DNA of 9,187 bases from an uncultured Clostridia bacterium (GCA_947565265.1 CANOFK010000029.1:1-9187); one strand, 5' to 3'; positions 1 to 6,772 are shown, counted from the stretch's first letter. The notes: generated by a model not told the origin, from the sequence alone. Program-made: numbers and translations.

Positions 1-250
1 GGCAGGGCCCCACGGTCTTGGGCAGGAAGGTTGGGCCGAGCGGGGCGTGGGGGTTTTAGGAAAGGTGGGGCGGCGGGGCCGGTCAAGCGCGGCCGGGGCG
101 CTTGCGGGGTGTGGGGCAGGGCCCCACGGTCTTGGGCAGGAAGGTTGGGCCGAGCGGGGCGTGGGGGTTGTAGGGGAAGTGGGGCGGCGGGGCCGGTCAA
201 GCGCGGCCGGGGCGCTTGCGGGGCGTGGGGCAGGGCCCCACGGTCTTGGG
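1..250. repeat. 114-bp tandem repeat, two full copies plus a partial third
   Basis: The unit starting at 1 recurs at 115 and again at 229, so the period is exactly 114 bp. By eye the first two copies differ at five places (56/170, 61/175, 62/176, 64/178 and 110/224); the third copy stops after 22 bases at 250. The array may continue left of the window. Each unit carries a perfect 7-bp hairpin CAAGCGC/GCGCTTG with a 7-nt loop (84-104 and 198-218). Each unit junction carries a second perfect hairpin GTGGGGC-AGG-GCCCCAC (111-127 and 225-241). The strand is G-rich with many GGGG runs. The period is divisible by three, so a frame stays open through it, but I see no ribosome binding site and treat it as non-coding. 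Its function is unknown to me. Confidence 0.9.
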
Positions 251-259
251 TGACAGGGG

Positions 260-288
260 TTGACAGGGGGGCGGAAATCTGGTACATT
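260..288 (+). promoter_or_regulatory. sigma-A-type promoter of the TSCPD gene
   Basis: A perfect TTGACA -35 (260-265) is followed after exactly 17 bp by a TACATT -10 (283-288). The expected start of transcription is near 295, giving a leader of about 20-25 nt before the ATG at 318. The promoter begins ten bases after the tandem repeat ends. TGACAGGGG occurs twice in a row here (251-259 and 261-269). Confidence 0.7.
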
Positions 289-317
289 AGAAGGAGAATT
301 TGCAAGGAGGTTTTTTC

Positions 318-575
318 ATGGAAATACATTACAAGCCCAGCGGGGTATGCAGCAAGATGATCGACGTGGTTGTGGAGGGGGACATTATCAAGTCGGTGAA
401 GTTTACCGGCGGGTGCAGCGGCAACACCCAGGGGGTTGCGGCGCTGGCCCAGGGGATGCCTGTGCAGGAGTACATCAAGCGCTGCAAGGACATTAAGTGC
501 GGCTTTAAAAAGACTTCCTGCCCGGCCCAGTTGGCCGAGGCCCTGGAAGAGGCTTTGACCGCCGCCGCCCGGTAA
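318..575 (+). CDS. TIGR03905-type TSCPD domain protein
   Basis: This encodes a small soluble protein of 85 residues, the usual size for the stand-alone TSCPD family (TIGR03905), which is named after a Thr-Ser-Cys-Pro-Asp-like motif also found near the C-terminus of some ribonucleotide reductases. Here the motif reads KKTSCPAQL (residues 64-72). Other conserved features are GVCS near C11 and TGGCSGNTQG near C33-G39; with C56, C61 and C68 there are five cysteines, which suggests metal or redox chemistry, but the molecular role of the family is not known to me. I chose ATG 318 because AAGGAGG at 304-310 stands 7 nt upstream; the in-frame ATG at 300 lies ahead of that site and is unlikely. It is a single-gene unit with its own promoter and terminator. 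Confidence 0.9.
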   Translation: MEIHYKPSGVCSKMIDVVVEGDIIKSVKFTGGCSGNTQGVAALAQGMPVQEYIKRCKDIKCGFKKTSCPAQLAEALEEALTAAAR

Positions 576-605
576 GCCGGGGGTGAACCCGTATACACGC
601 AAAGA

Positions 606-637
606 GGGCGCCGTCTTATAGACGGCGCCCCCTTTTT
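606..637 (+). terminator. intrinsic terminator after the TSCPD gene
   Basis: A perfect 10-bp GC-rich stem, GGGCGCCGTC (606-615) with GACGGCGCCC (621-630), has a 5-nt loop and is followed by CCTTTTT. Read from the other strand the stem is preceded by an A-run and followed by CTCTTT, so it may also end transcription of the minus-strand gene at 668-790. Confidence 0.92.
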
Positions 638-667
638 CGTGCCCAAAGCGCGGTTCGCTATGACCGG

Positions 668-790
668 CTAACAGCCGTTGTTGCAGCCGCAGTCGTTGCC
701 GCAGCCGTTGCCACACCCGTTGTTGCAGCCGCCGCAGCACATCAGGAGCAGGACGATGATGATGATCCAAGAGCAACCGTTGTTACACAT
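668..790 (-). CDS. small Cys/Gly/Asn-rich membrane-anchored peptide
   Basis: A 40-codon gene, too short for most ORF cut-offs. The peptide starts MCNNGCSW, then has a strongly hydrophobic run of four Ile, one Val, three Leu and a Met (residues 9-17), then CCGGC and an Asn/Gly/Cys tail of NNGC, GNGC, GNDC and NNGC units ending in Cys40. It has 10 Cys, 9 Gly and 8 Asn. The start is supported by a perfect AAAGGAGG (complement of 800-807) 9 nt upstream, and the stop is TAG at 668-670. The short hydrophobic run suggests membrane insertion and the tail could bind metal or form disulfides, but both are inference. I do not recognise a named family; similar small high-cysteine hypothetical peptides occur in Clostridia. 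It stands alone between two plus-strand units and may share the terminator at 606-637. Confidence 0.72.
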   Translation of the reverse strand: MCNNGCSWIIIIVLLLMCCGGCNNGCGNGCGNDCGCNNGC

Positions 791-819
791 TTGGGAACGC
801 CTCCTTTCGTTTACATTCC

Positions 820-848
820 ATACTATTCCCTGGTACAAAAACTGTTAC
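820..848 (-). promoter_or_regulatory. possible promoter of the Cys-rich peptide gene
   Basis: Read on the minus strand, GTAACA (843-848) lies 17 bp from TAGTAT (820-825). Each hexamer matches the sigma-A consensus at about four of six places. The spacing is right and the position, about 30 nt ahead of the start codon, is sensible, but the match is weak. Confidence 0.35.
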
Positions 849-942
849 GGTTTTGGGCGGGGAATTTCAAAAAATGCGATATAGGGAGATTGAATGAGAA
901 AAAAGCAGATTAGAGGAGATAAGTTGGGGCAAGGCTGAGGAA

Positions 943-959
943 TTTGACTTTATTTGACC
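943..959 (-). promoter_or_regulatory. CtsR operator box 1
   Basis: On the minus strand this reads GGTCAAA-TAA-AGTCAAA, an exact fit to the known CtsR heptad direct repeat (RGTCAAA, 3-nt spacer with central A, RGTCAAA). It lies directly upstream of the -35 hexamer at 960, so bound CtsR would block RNA polymerase. Its orientation is opposite to box 2. Confidence 0.85.
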
Positions 960-988
960 TTGACGGGGGCAGAGAAATGGGGTAGACT
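960..988 (+). promoter_or_regulatory. promoter of the ctsR-mcsA-mcsB-clpC operon
   Basis: TTGACG (960-965, five of six consensus bases) and TAGACT (983-988, four of six) are separated by exactly 17 bp. The promoter is held between two CtsR boxes. The expected transcription start, about 994-996, falls inside box 2, so repression by steric block is expected and release on heat or protein stress should follow. Confidence 0.75.
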
Positions 989-990
989 AA

Positions 991-1007
991 AGTCAAAGAA
1001 AGTCAAA
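991..1007 (+). promoter_or_regulatory. CtsR operator box 2
   Basis: AGTCAAA-GAA-AGTCAAA matches the CtsR heptad-repeat consensus, with one A in place of the first G of the GGTCAAA form. It covers the predicted transcription start and lies about 20 nt ahead of the ctsR start codon. Confidence 0.88.
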
Positions 1008-1028
1008 GACAAACTGGAGTGAGGGGAA

Positions 1029-1481
1029 ATGCGCATCAGCGACAGCGTGGCAAACTATATACTGGAACTGCTGAACCAGGCGGGGGGCATCGCGGAGATA
1101 CAGCGCAACGAACTGGCCGGCTTTTTGGGGTGCGTGCCCAGCCAGATCAACTACGTGCTGACCTCGCGGTTTACGCCGGAGCAAGGGTACCTGGTGGAGA
1201 GCCGCCGGGGGGGCGGGGGGTATATACGGATCACCCGGCTGAAACTCTCGAAGGCGGATATGATCATGCACATGGTGAACGGCGTGGGGGACAGCCTGGA
1301 CGGGGCTACCGCCAGGGCTATGGTGCAGAACATGGCGGAGGGCGGCGTGCTGGAACTGGGGGCCGCGGAACTGATTTTGGCGGCGGTTTCGGAGAACGCG
1401 CTGGCCGCCGTGCCCAGAGACCTGCGGGACACGGTGCGGGCGATGATTGTGAAGAATATGCTGCTGGCCTCCAGGATGTAG
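1029..1481 (+). CDS. ctsR: transcriptional repressor CtsR of class III heat-shock genes
   Basis: A dimeric winged-helix repressor that binds heptad-repeat operators and turns off clp genes until stress; its own operators lie just upstream, so the gene should be autoregulated. The 150 residues match the family length. The N-terminal domain has the helix-turn-helix (about 20-47, with GCVPSQINYVLTSRF being highly typical) and the Gly-rich wing VESRRGGGGYIRI (56-68). R60 sits where the wing arginine that contacts DNA, and that McsB can phosphorylate, is found in Bacillus-type CtsR. The C-terminal part (about 75-150) is the helical dimerisation domain. I chose ATG 1029 for the GAGGGG at 1021-1026, although the spacer is short, and because family homology starts here. 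It is the first gene of the operon. Confidence 0.96.
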   Translation: MRISDSVANYILELLNQAGGIAEIQRNELAGFLGCVPSQINYVLTSRFTPEQGYLVESRRGGGGYIRITRLKLSKADMIMHMVNGVGDSLDGATARAMVQNMAEGGVLELGAAELILAAVSENALAAVPRDLRDTVRAMIVKNMLLASRM

Positions 1482-1538
1482 GGGGGCTAGCGGGAACATG
1501 GCCCGGTATGGGCAAAATAGGAACAGGAGGTATGCCAA

Positions 1539-2078
1539 ATGTTATGCCAGAGATGTGGGCAGAGGCCTGCGACCACACACATCAAGACGGTGGTGAACGG
1601 GCAGTTGACAGAAAGCCATCTGTGCGGGGAGTGCGCCCAGCAACAGGGGTACGGGGGGATGCTGGGCGAATGGGGAGGCTTTGGCAGCCTGCTGGGCGGG
1701 CTGCTGGGGGACGCCCCTGCCCAGGAGGTGAAACGCTGCCCCGGCTGCGGGGCCAGCTTTGGGGAGATATCCAAAAGCGGGAAGATTGGCTGCGCGGCCT
1801 GCTACCAGACTTTTAGGGAGCAGTTGCGGCCGGTGATACAGCGGATTCACGGGGCGGCCCAGCATATGGGCAAGTCGCCGGGGGGCTCGGCGCTGCGGGT
1901 GGTGAGCCAGGAACACCGGCTGGCGGTGGGGCCGGGCGGCCAGGCAGCGGGGACGCAGGGGCAATCAACCGGGCTGGAAGAAAAGCGGCGGCAGCTACAG
2001 GAGGCCATCAAGGCCCAGGACTTTGAAAGGGCGGCTGTGCTGCGGGACGAGATAAAGGAGGCGGAACGGCATGGGTGA
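1539..2078 (+). CDS. mcsA: McsA, zinc-binding UVR-motif activator of McsB
   Basis: McsA is the partner that stimulates the McsB arginine kinase and links it to CtsR and ClpC. The 179-residue protein has four CxxC pairs: C3/C6, C29/C32, C67/C70 and C85/C88, the expected set for two zinc sites. A Gly-rich stretch (37-57) separates the pairs, and a low-complexity Gly/Gln linker (about 110-143) leads to a C-terminal UVR motif with KAQDFERAAVLRDEIKEAE (about 158-176), closely resembling the UVR helix pair in the clpC product. ATG 1539 has AGGAGG at 1525-1530 with an 8-nt spacer; the ATG at 1532 is in another frame. The stop overlaps the mcsB start by 8 nt, implying translational coupling. Confidence 0.95.
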   Translation: MLCQRCGQRPATTHIKTVVNGQLTESHLCGECAQQQGYGGMLGEWGGFGSLLGGLLGDAPAQEVKRCPGCGASFGEISKSGKIGCAACYQTFREQLRPVIQRIHGAAQHMGKSPGGSALRVVSQEHRLAVGPGGQAAGTQGQSTGLEEKRRQLQEAIKAQDFERAAVLRDEIKEAERHG

Positions 2079-3183
2079 GCAGGTGGCGTTGAAATGGTAT
2101 GAGAAAACCGGCCAGGGCGGCGATGTGGCCGTGAGCCCCCGGGTGCGGCTGGCCCGGAACCTGCGCCGGGAGGTGTTTCCGGGGCGGGCCAGCGCGGAGC
2201 AGAAGGTGCGGGTGGCCCGGCAGGTGCGGGACGCGCTGCTGGACGGCAACAGCGTGCTGGCAGGGAGTTTCCGGTTTTTGCCGCTGGAGGAACTTTCGCC
2301 GGGGGCGGCGGCCTCGCTGGCGGAACGGCATTTGATCAGCCCGGCCTTTGCGGCGGGGGGGCCCGGCCGGGCCGTGCTGGTCAGCGAGGACGAGAGTATC
2401 TGCGTGATGGTCAACGAAGAGGACCATGTGCGCATTCAGGTGCTGCGGGAGGGGCTGGCCCTGGAAGAGGCCGCCGAGGCCGCCGACCGCATGGACACCT
2501 TGCTGGGGGAACGGCTGGAATTTGCCTATGACCGGGCCTTTGGCTACCTGACCCAATGCCCCACCAACCTGGGGACAGGGATGCGGGCCTCGCTGATGCT
2601 GCACCTGCCGGGGCTGGCGGAGGCGGGCAGCCTGCCAAGGCTGGCGGCGAACCTTTCGAAACTGGGGCTGACCCTGCGGGGGGCCTTTGGGGAGGGCAGC
2701 CGGGCTGTGGGGGAGATGGTGCAGCTTTCCAACCAGATTACCTTGGGGCTCAGCGAAAACCAGGCGATTGAGAACCTGGCGGCCATTGCCGGGCAGTTGA
2801 TGGGGGAAGAGCGGCGGATACGGGCCGGGATAGAGAAGGACCCGGCGTGGCAAGATAAGATCTGCCGGGCCGCGGGGATTTTGCGGTCTGCCCGGCTGAT
2901 GAGCGCCGGTGAGGCGGCCCAGTTGCTGTCTTTGGCCCGGCTGGGGGTGGCGCTGGGGCTGCTGGAAGGCATGGAGCCCGGCGAAATAGACGGCCTGCTG
3001 GTAAAGGTGCAGCCCGCCACGCTGGCGGAAGGGGCCGGAAAGCCCCTGGACGAGGCCCAGCGGGACGCTCGGCGGGCCGGGCTGTTGCGGGCGGCTTGCA
3101 GGGGGCTGGAGGCTGCCTATGCATATCTGCCTGACAGATCAGATAGAAATAACGGACGGGATGGTCCGGCAAGGCGATTATAA
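2071..3183 (+). CDS. mcsB: protein-arginine kinase McsB
   Basis: McsB transfers phosphate from ATP to arginine side chains, inactivating CtsR and marking proteins for ClpCP. The N-terminal part is a phosphagen-kinase-like catalytic domain: SPRVRLARN (22-30), NEEDHVRIQ (115-123) and CPTNLGTGMRAS (163-174) are the conserved nucleotide and catalytic-loop segments, and C163 matches the loop cysteine of the family. The C-terminal helical domain carries RDARRA (331-336), which fits the RDxxRA phosphoarginine-binding motif, so both writer and reader parts appear intact. The protein is 370 residues; the last 15 or so (DRSDRNNGRDGPARRL) form a polar, Arg-rich tail past the expected end of the domain. 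The start overlaps the mcsA stop by 8 nt and clpC follows after 11 nt. Confidence 0.96.
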   Translation: MGEQVALKWYEKTGQGGDVAVSPRVRLARNLRREVFPGRASAEQKVRVARQVRDALLDGNSVLAGSFRFLPLEELSPGAAASLAERHLISPAFAAGGPGRAVLVSEDESICVMVNEEDHVRIQVLREGLALEEAAEAADRMDTLLGERLEFAYDRAFGYLTQCPTNLGTGMRASLMLHLPGLAEAGSLPRLAANLSKLGLTLRGAFGEGSRAVGEMVQLSNQITLGLSENQAIENLAAIAGQLMGEERRIRAGIEKDPAWQDKICRAAGILRSARLMSAGEAAQLLSLARLGVALGLLEGMEPGEIDGLLVKVQPATLAEGAGKPLDEAQRDARRAGLLRAACRGLEAAYAYLPDRSDRNNGRDGPARRL

Positions 3184-3194
3184 GGAGTGAGCAT

Positions 3195-5627
3195 ATGTTT
3201 CGGTTTAACGGATTTACGGAGAAGGCCAACCAGGCTTTGAACCTGGCGGTGGAATCGGCACAGGAGCTGGGGCATGACTACATTGGCAGCGAGCACCTGA
3301 TGCTGGGCCTGCTGAAGGAGGGCAGCGGCGTGGCCTACACGGTGCTGCACAAGCTGGGCGTGACCGCCGAGGGCTATGAAAAGCTGCTGCGGGAACGCAT
3401 TGGCTATGGGGAAAAGACCAGCCTGACGCCGGAGAACTTTACCCCGCGCACCAAGCAGATCGTACAGATTGCCGCCATGACCGGGGCCAAGATGCACAAC
3501 CTGTATGTGGGCACGGAGCATATCCTCATCGCCATTATGCAGGACGAGGGCTGCTATGCCATGCGGTTTTTGAAGATACTGGGGATAGACCCGGACCGGG
3601 TGGTGCGGGAACTCTCTGCCATGATGGGGGGCGCGGCCGCGGCCGGCGGGGAAGGCGCCGCCCAGCGCACGGGGGGCAAGGCCCTGGAGCAGTTCGGCCG
3701 GGATTTGACGGAAATGGCCGCCCAGGGGAAGATCGACCCGGTGATCGGGCGGGGGGAGGAGATCCAGCGGGTGATCCAGATCCTCTCCCGCCGGACGAAG
3801 AACAACCCGGTGCTCATCGGCGAGCCGGGGGTGGGCAAGACCGCGGTGGCCGAGGGCCTGGCCCTGAAGATACGGGCCGGGGACGTGCCGGAGATCTTAA
3901 AGGGCAAGCGGCTGGTTTCTTTGGACCTGACCGGCATGGTGGCGGGCACCAAGTACCGGGGGGACTTTGAGGAGCGGATCAAATCGGCCATTGACGAGGT
4001 GAAGGGGGACGGGAATATCATCCTGTTCATCGACGAACTGCACACCATTATTGGGGCCGGGGCGGCCGAGGGCTCGGCGGACGCGGCCAATATTTTGAAA
4101 CCCGCTTTGGCCCGGGGGGACTTCCAGGTCATCGGGGCCACGACCATCAACGAATACCGCAAGCATATTGAGAAGGACGCGGCGCTGGAGCGGCGGTTCC
4201 AGCCGGTGACGGTGGGGGAGCCCAGCCAGGAGGAGGCCGTGGAGATTTTGCGGGGGCTGAAAGACCGCTATGAGGCCCACCACAAGGTGAAGATTACGGA
4301 GGGCGCTATTGACGCGGCGGTGGGGCTTTCGGCCCGGTATATTTCGGACCGGTACCTGCCGGATAAGGCCATTGACCTGGTGGACGAGGCGGCCTCTAGG
4401 GTGCGGCTGCGCACCTTTACCGCCCCGGGCAGCGTGCAGGAACTGGAGAAACGCATGAAGGAACTGGAGGGCGACAAGGCCGCGGCGGTGAATGCCCAGG
4501 AGTTTGAGCGGGCGGCGGCCCTGCGGGACCAGCAGAAGGAGTTGCAGGAGCAACTGGAAAAGGCCAGGGACGAGTGGACCGCCAAGAACGAGCGTAGCAA
4601 CGGGGTGGTGACGGAAGAGGATATTGCGGATATTGTGTCCATGTGGACGGGGGTGCCGGTTTCCCAACTGACGGAGGAGGAGAGCCAGCGGCTGCTGCGG
4701 CTGGAGGACACCCTGCACCAGCGGGTGGTGGGCCAGGAAGAGGCCGTGACCGCTATTGCCAAGGCCATCCGCCGGGGCCGGGTGGGGCTGAAGGATAAGA
4801 ACCGGCCCATTGGCTCCTTTATCTTCCTGGGGCCCACCGGGGTGGGAAAGACCGAGCTGTGCAAGGCCCTGGCCGAGGCCATGTTCGGGGACGAGAAGGC
4901 TATGGTGCGCTTTGATATGTCGGAGTATATGGAAAAGCACACGGTGTCCCGGCTGGTGGGGTCGCCCCCCGGCTATGTGGGCTTTGACGAGGGGGGCCAG
5001 CTTACCGAGGCGGTGCGGCGCAAGCCCTATGCGGTGGTGCTGTTCGACGAGATTGAAAAGGCCCACCCGGATGTGTTTAACATCTTGCTGCAAATTTTGG
5101 AGGACGGCCGGGTGACGGACGCCCAGGGCAAGACCGTGGACTTTAAGAACGCGGTGATCATTATGACCTCCAACGTGGGGGCCAGGCTGATCACCGAGAA
5201 ACGGGCCGCGCTGGGCTTTACGGAGAGCAGCGGGCAGGACGAACGGGACTTTGAGAAGATAAAGGAAATGGTGACAGGGGAACTGAAGAACCTGTTTAAG
5301 CCGGAGTTTTTGAACCGGGTGGACGATATCATTGTGTTCCACAAGCTGAGCCGGGAGGATACCGGGAAGATAGCCGGGAAGATGCTGGAATCCCTGGGCG
5401 GACGGCTGGCGGAGATGGGGGTGGAGGTGGACTTTACCCCCGCGGCCACAGACGCTTTGGCCGGGCAGGGCTATGACCCGGTGTACGGGGCCCGGCCGCT
5501 GCGGCGGGTGATACAGAGCCGGATTGAGGACTTGGCCTCGGAAAAGCTGCTGGAGGGGCAGATGGAACCGGGGAAGAAGTACCGGTGCGATTATGTGGAC
5601 GAAAGCTTTGTGTTCACACAGGTATAA
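3195..5627 (+). CDS. clpC: ClpC, AAA+ unfoldase of the ClpCP protease
   Basis: A hexameric cytosolic ATPase that unfolds proteins, including phosphoarginine-marked ones, and feeds them to ClpP. The 810-residue protein is complete. It has two Clp-N repeats (about 1-145), a short Ala/Gly linker, D1 with Walker A GEPGVGKT (209-216) and Walker B IILFIDE (275-281), the middle coiled-coil domain with a UVR-like FERAAALRDQQKELQ (from 437) that marks ClpC rather than ClpB, and D2 with Walker A GPTGVGKT (546-553) and Walker B VVLFDE (614-619). LGF (673-675) lies where the ClpP-docking loop is found (VGF in Bacillus). GARPLRR, the D2 sensor-2 region, is present near the C-terminus. The ribosome binding site AAGGAG (3182-3187) overlaps the mcsB stop. 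It is the last gene of the CtsR-controlled operon. Confidence 0.97.
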   Translation: MFRFNGFTEKANQALNLAVESAQELGHDYIGSEHLMLGLLKEGSGVAYTVLHKLGVTAEGYEKLLRERIGYGEKTSLTPENFTPRTKQIVQIAAMTGAKMHNLYVGTEHILIAIMQDEGCYAMRFLKILGIDPDRVVRELSAMMGGAAAAGGEGAAQRTGGKALEQFGRDLTEMAAQGKIDPVIGRGEEIQRVIQILSRRTKNNPVLIGEPGVGKTAVAEGLALKIRAGDVPEILKGKRLVSLDLTGMVAGTKYRGDFEERIKSAIDEVKGDGNIILFIDELHTIIGAGAAEGSADAANILKPALARGDFQVIGATTINEYRKHIEKDAALERRFQPVTVGEPSQEEAVEILRGLKDRYEAHHKVKITEGAIDAAVGLSARYISDRYLPDKAIDLVDEAASRVRLRTFTAPGSVQELEKRMKELEGDKAAAVNAQEFERAAALRDQQKELQEQLEKARDEWTAKNERSNGVVTEEDIADIVSMWTGVPVSQLTEEESQRLLRLEDTLHQRVVGQEEAVTAIAKAIRRGRVGLKDKNRPIGSFIFLGPTGVGKTELCKALAEAMFGDEKAMVRFDMSEYMEKHTVSRLVGSPPGYVGFDEGGQLTEAVRRKPYAVVLFDEIEKAHPDVFNILLQILEDGRVTDAQGKTVDFKNAVIIMTSNVGARLITEKRAALGFTESSGQDERDFEKIKEMVTGELKNLFKPEFLNRVDDIIVFHKLSREDTGKIAGKMLESLGGRLAEMGVEVDFTPAATDALAGQGYDPVYGARPLRRVIQSRIEDLASEKLLEGQMEPGKKYRCDYVDESFVFTQV

Positions 5628-5641
5628 GCAGGTATAATAGA

Positions 5642-5680
5642 AAGGGCCGGGCGCTCCGTGGGGGGCGTCCGGCCTTTATT
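5642..5680 (+). terminator. intrinsic terminator between clpC and larB, probably bidirectional
   Basis: Arms GGCCGGGCGC (5645-5654) and GCGTCCGGCC (5665-5674) pair over 10 bp with one G-T pair, and flanking AAA/TTT extend the stem. CCTTTATT follows on the plus strand. On the minus strand the stem is followed by CTTTCTATTAT, so it can also serve the convergent larB gene, which stops at 5707. Confidence 0.85.
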
Positions 5681-5706
5681 GGATGGGAGGCGGGGAATTT
5701 GGGGGG

Positions 5707-6456
5707 CTATGCCAGGTGGTTGATCATGCTGGCCAGGTAGCCGGCCCCAAAGCCGTTATCAATATTCACCACGCTGACCCCGCTGGCACAGGAATTCAGC
5801 ATGGACAAAAGGGCGGACAGCCCCCCGAAGGAGGCCCCGTACCCTACGCTGGTGGGCACGGCGATCACCGGGCAATCGGCCAGGCCGCCGATGACGCTGG
5901 CCAAAGCGCCCTCCATGCCGGCAATGGCGATGATGACCCGTGCGCGCATCAGCTCCTCCAGATGGGCAAGGGTGCGGTGCAGGCCCGCCACGCCTACGTC
6001 ATACAGCCGGGTGACCCGGTTGCCCAGCACCTGGGCGGTGAGGGCGGCTTCCTCGGCCACGGGCATATCGCTGGTGCCGCCGGTGGCCACCACGATGTCA
6101 CCCTTGCCGCTGGGGGCGGGGATATCGCCCACAATGCCGACCCGGCCCAGGCTGTTGTAGTGCAGGGGCAGGGCGGCCCCGGTTACTTCCGCCGCCTGGG
6201 GGGTCATGCGGGTGATGAGCACCGCCTGCCGGCCGCCGGCCCAGAGGGAGGCGGCAATATCCCGGATTTGCGCCGGGGTTTTGCCGGCACCGTAGATGAC
6301 CTCGGCCGCCCCCTGCCGCAGGCCCCGGTGGTGGTCAATCTTGGCAAAGCCCAGGTCCTGGAAGGGCTCCATCTTCAGAGCCAGCAAGGCGTCCTCTACG
6401 GAGCACTGGCCGGCGTGTACCTGCTCTAAAAGGGCGCGCACGTCCTGTTGATCCAT
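5707..6456 (-). CDS. larB: LarB, nickel-pincer cofactor biosynthesis carboxylase/hydrolase
   Basis: LarB carboxylates the pyridine ring of nicotinic acid adenine dinucleotide and cleaves its phosphoanhydride, the first step toward the nickel-pincer nucleotide of lactate racemase. The protein is 249 residues, close to known LarB. The N-terminal half has the conserved DHHRGLRQGAAEVIYGAGKT (41-60). The C-terminal half is PurE-like: VATGGTSDMPVAEEAA (123-138), CPVIAVPTSVGYGASFGGL (195-213) and LNSCASGVSVVNIDNGFGAGY (220-240). C223 lies where the catalytic cysteine of Lactobacillus LarB (C221) is expected, by position. I chose ATG 6456 because family homology starts there and AAAGGGGA stands upstream; the frame stays open further but runs through the promoter. 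No larA, larC or larE is in the window. Confidence 0.94.
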   Translation of the reverse strand: MDQQDVRALLEQVHAGQCSVEDALLALKMEPFQDLGFAKIDHHRGLRQGAAEVIYGAGKTPAQIRDIAASLWAGGRQAVLITRMTPQAAEVTGAALPLHYNSLGRVGIVGDIPAPSGKGDIVVATGGTSDMPVAEEAALTAQVLGNRVTRLYDVGVAGLHRTLAHLEELMRARVIIAIAGMEGALASVIGGLADCPVIAVPTSVGYGASFGGLSALLSMLNSCASGVSVVNIDNGFGAGYLASMINHLA

Positions 6457-6495
6457 TTTTATATCCCCTTTCTGCTGTGTGGGACCTCTTACCCC

Positions 6496-6524
6496 ATTAT
6501 ATAGGATTTGCCCAGAGCACGCAA
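6496..6524 (-). promoter_or_regulatory. promoter of larB
   Basis: On the minus strand a perfect TATAAT (6496-6501) lies 17 bp after TTGCGT (6519-6524; TTG conserved). Transcription should start near 6489 and give a leader of about 33 nt to the ATG at 6456. Confidence 0.7.
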
Positions 6525-6569
6525 GCTTTTTTCTGGCAAGATGCCGCCGGCTGGGTTGCCTCTGGCGGG

Positions 6570-6643
6570 TTTGCCTCCGGCGGCCCAAGGGGCACCGCCC
6601 CTTGGGAACCCCCGCCACTTTTGAAAAAGTGGACAAAACTTTT
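6570..6643 (+). repeat. palindromic intergenic repeat, copy A
   Basis: Order along the plus strand: TTTGCCTCCGGCGGC (6570-6584); a perfect 10-bp stem CCCAAGGGGC/GCCCCTTGGG (6584-6606) with loop ACC; AACCCC; a second perfect 8-bp stem CCACTTTT/AAAAGTGG (6615-6632) with loop GA; and the tail GACAAAACTTTT. It matches copies B and C in order and sequence but with paired changes in the stems. A diverged TTGCCTCTGGCGG sits just before it (6556-6568). No T-run follows either stem, so it is not a standard terminator. It lies upstream of the larB promoter. Confidence 0.88.
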
Positions 6644-6772
6644 GCGGAGGGGATTTTTTGTGGATTTGTCATCGGGCGTAAAAATGTTTAAAAAATTTTT
6701 TAGTGGGGGATGTGGGTAGGGGCGTGTCTAAAAATGAAGAGTATATAAATAGTGTTCTGGCGGGCAAACAGT
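6644..6772. other. AT-rich gene-free spacer between inverted repeat copies
   Basis: This 129-bp stretch is much richer in A and T than the genes around it and contains runs such as TTTTTT and AAAAAATTTTTT. I find no open frame with a ribosome binding site, no RNA gene and no good promoter. With its flanks it makes up the gene-free region 6457-6963. Confidence 0.55.

Noticed and set aside
1..250. CRISPR array
   Set aside because: The whole 114-bp unit is conserved with no variable spacers, and there are no cas genes in the window.
31..360. 109-codon open frame through the tandem repeat, encoding a Gly/Arg-rich 38-residue repeat
   Set aside because: It stays open only because the period is divisible by three and the DNA is G-rich. 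There is no ribosome binding site, and it runs through the promoter and start of the TSCPD gene in another frame.
554..560. TTTGACC as a further CtsR half-site near the end of the TSCPD gene
   Set aside because: It is a single heptad inside a coding region with no partner heptad at the 3-nt spacing.
894..938. 14-codon frame (MRKKQIRGDKLGQG) upstream of ctsR with a weak AGGGAG before it
   Set aside because: It lies upstream of the operon promoter, so it is not a leader peptide of the operon, and I see no clear promoter for it.
1019..1816. 265-codon frame overlapping ctsR and mcsA
   Set aside because: It is out of frame with two well-recognised genes, Gly/Arg-rich and has no family features.
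3897..5342. 481-codon antisense frame inside clpC
   Set aside because: It is the complement of a GC-rich gene with few chances for stop codons; its His/Leu/Pro/Arg-rich composition is typical of such shadows.
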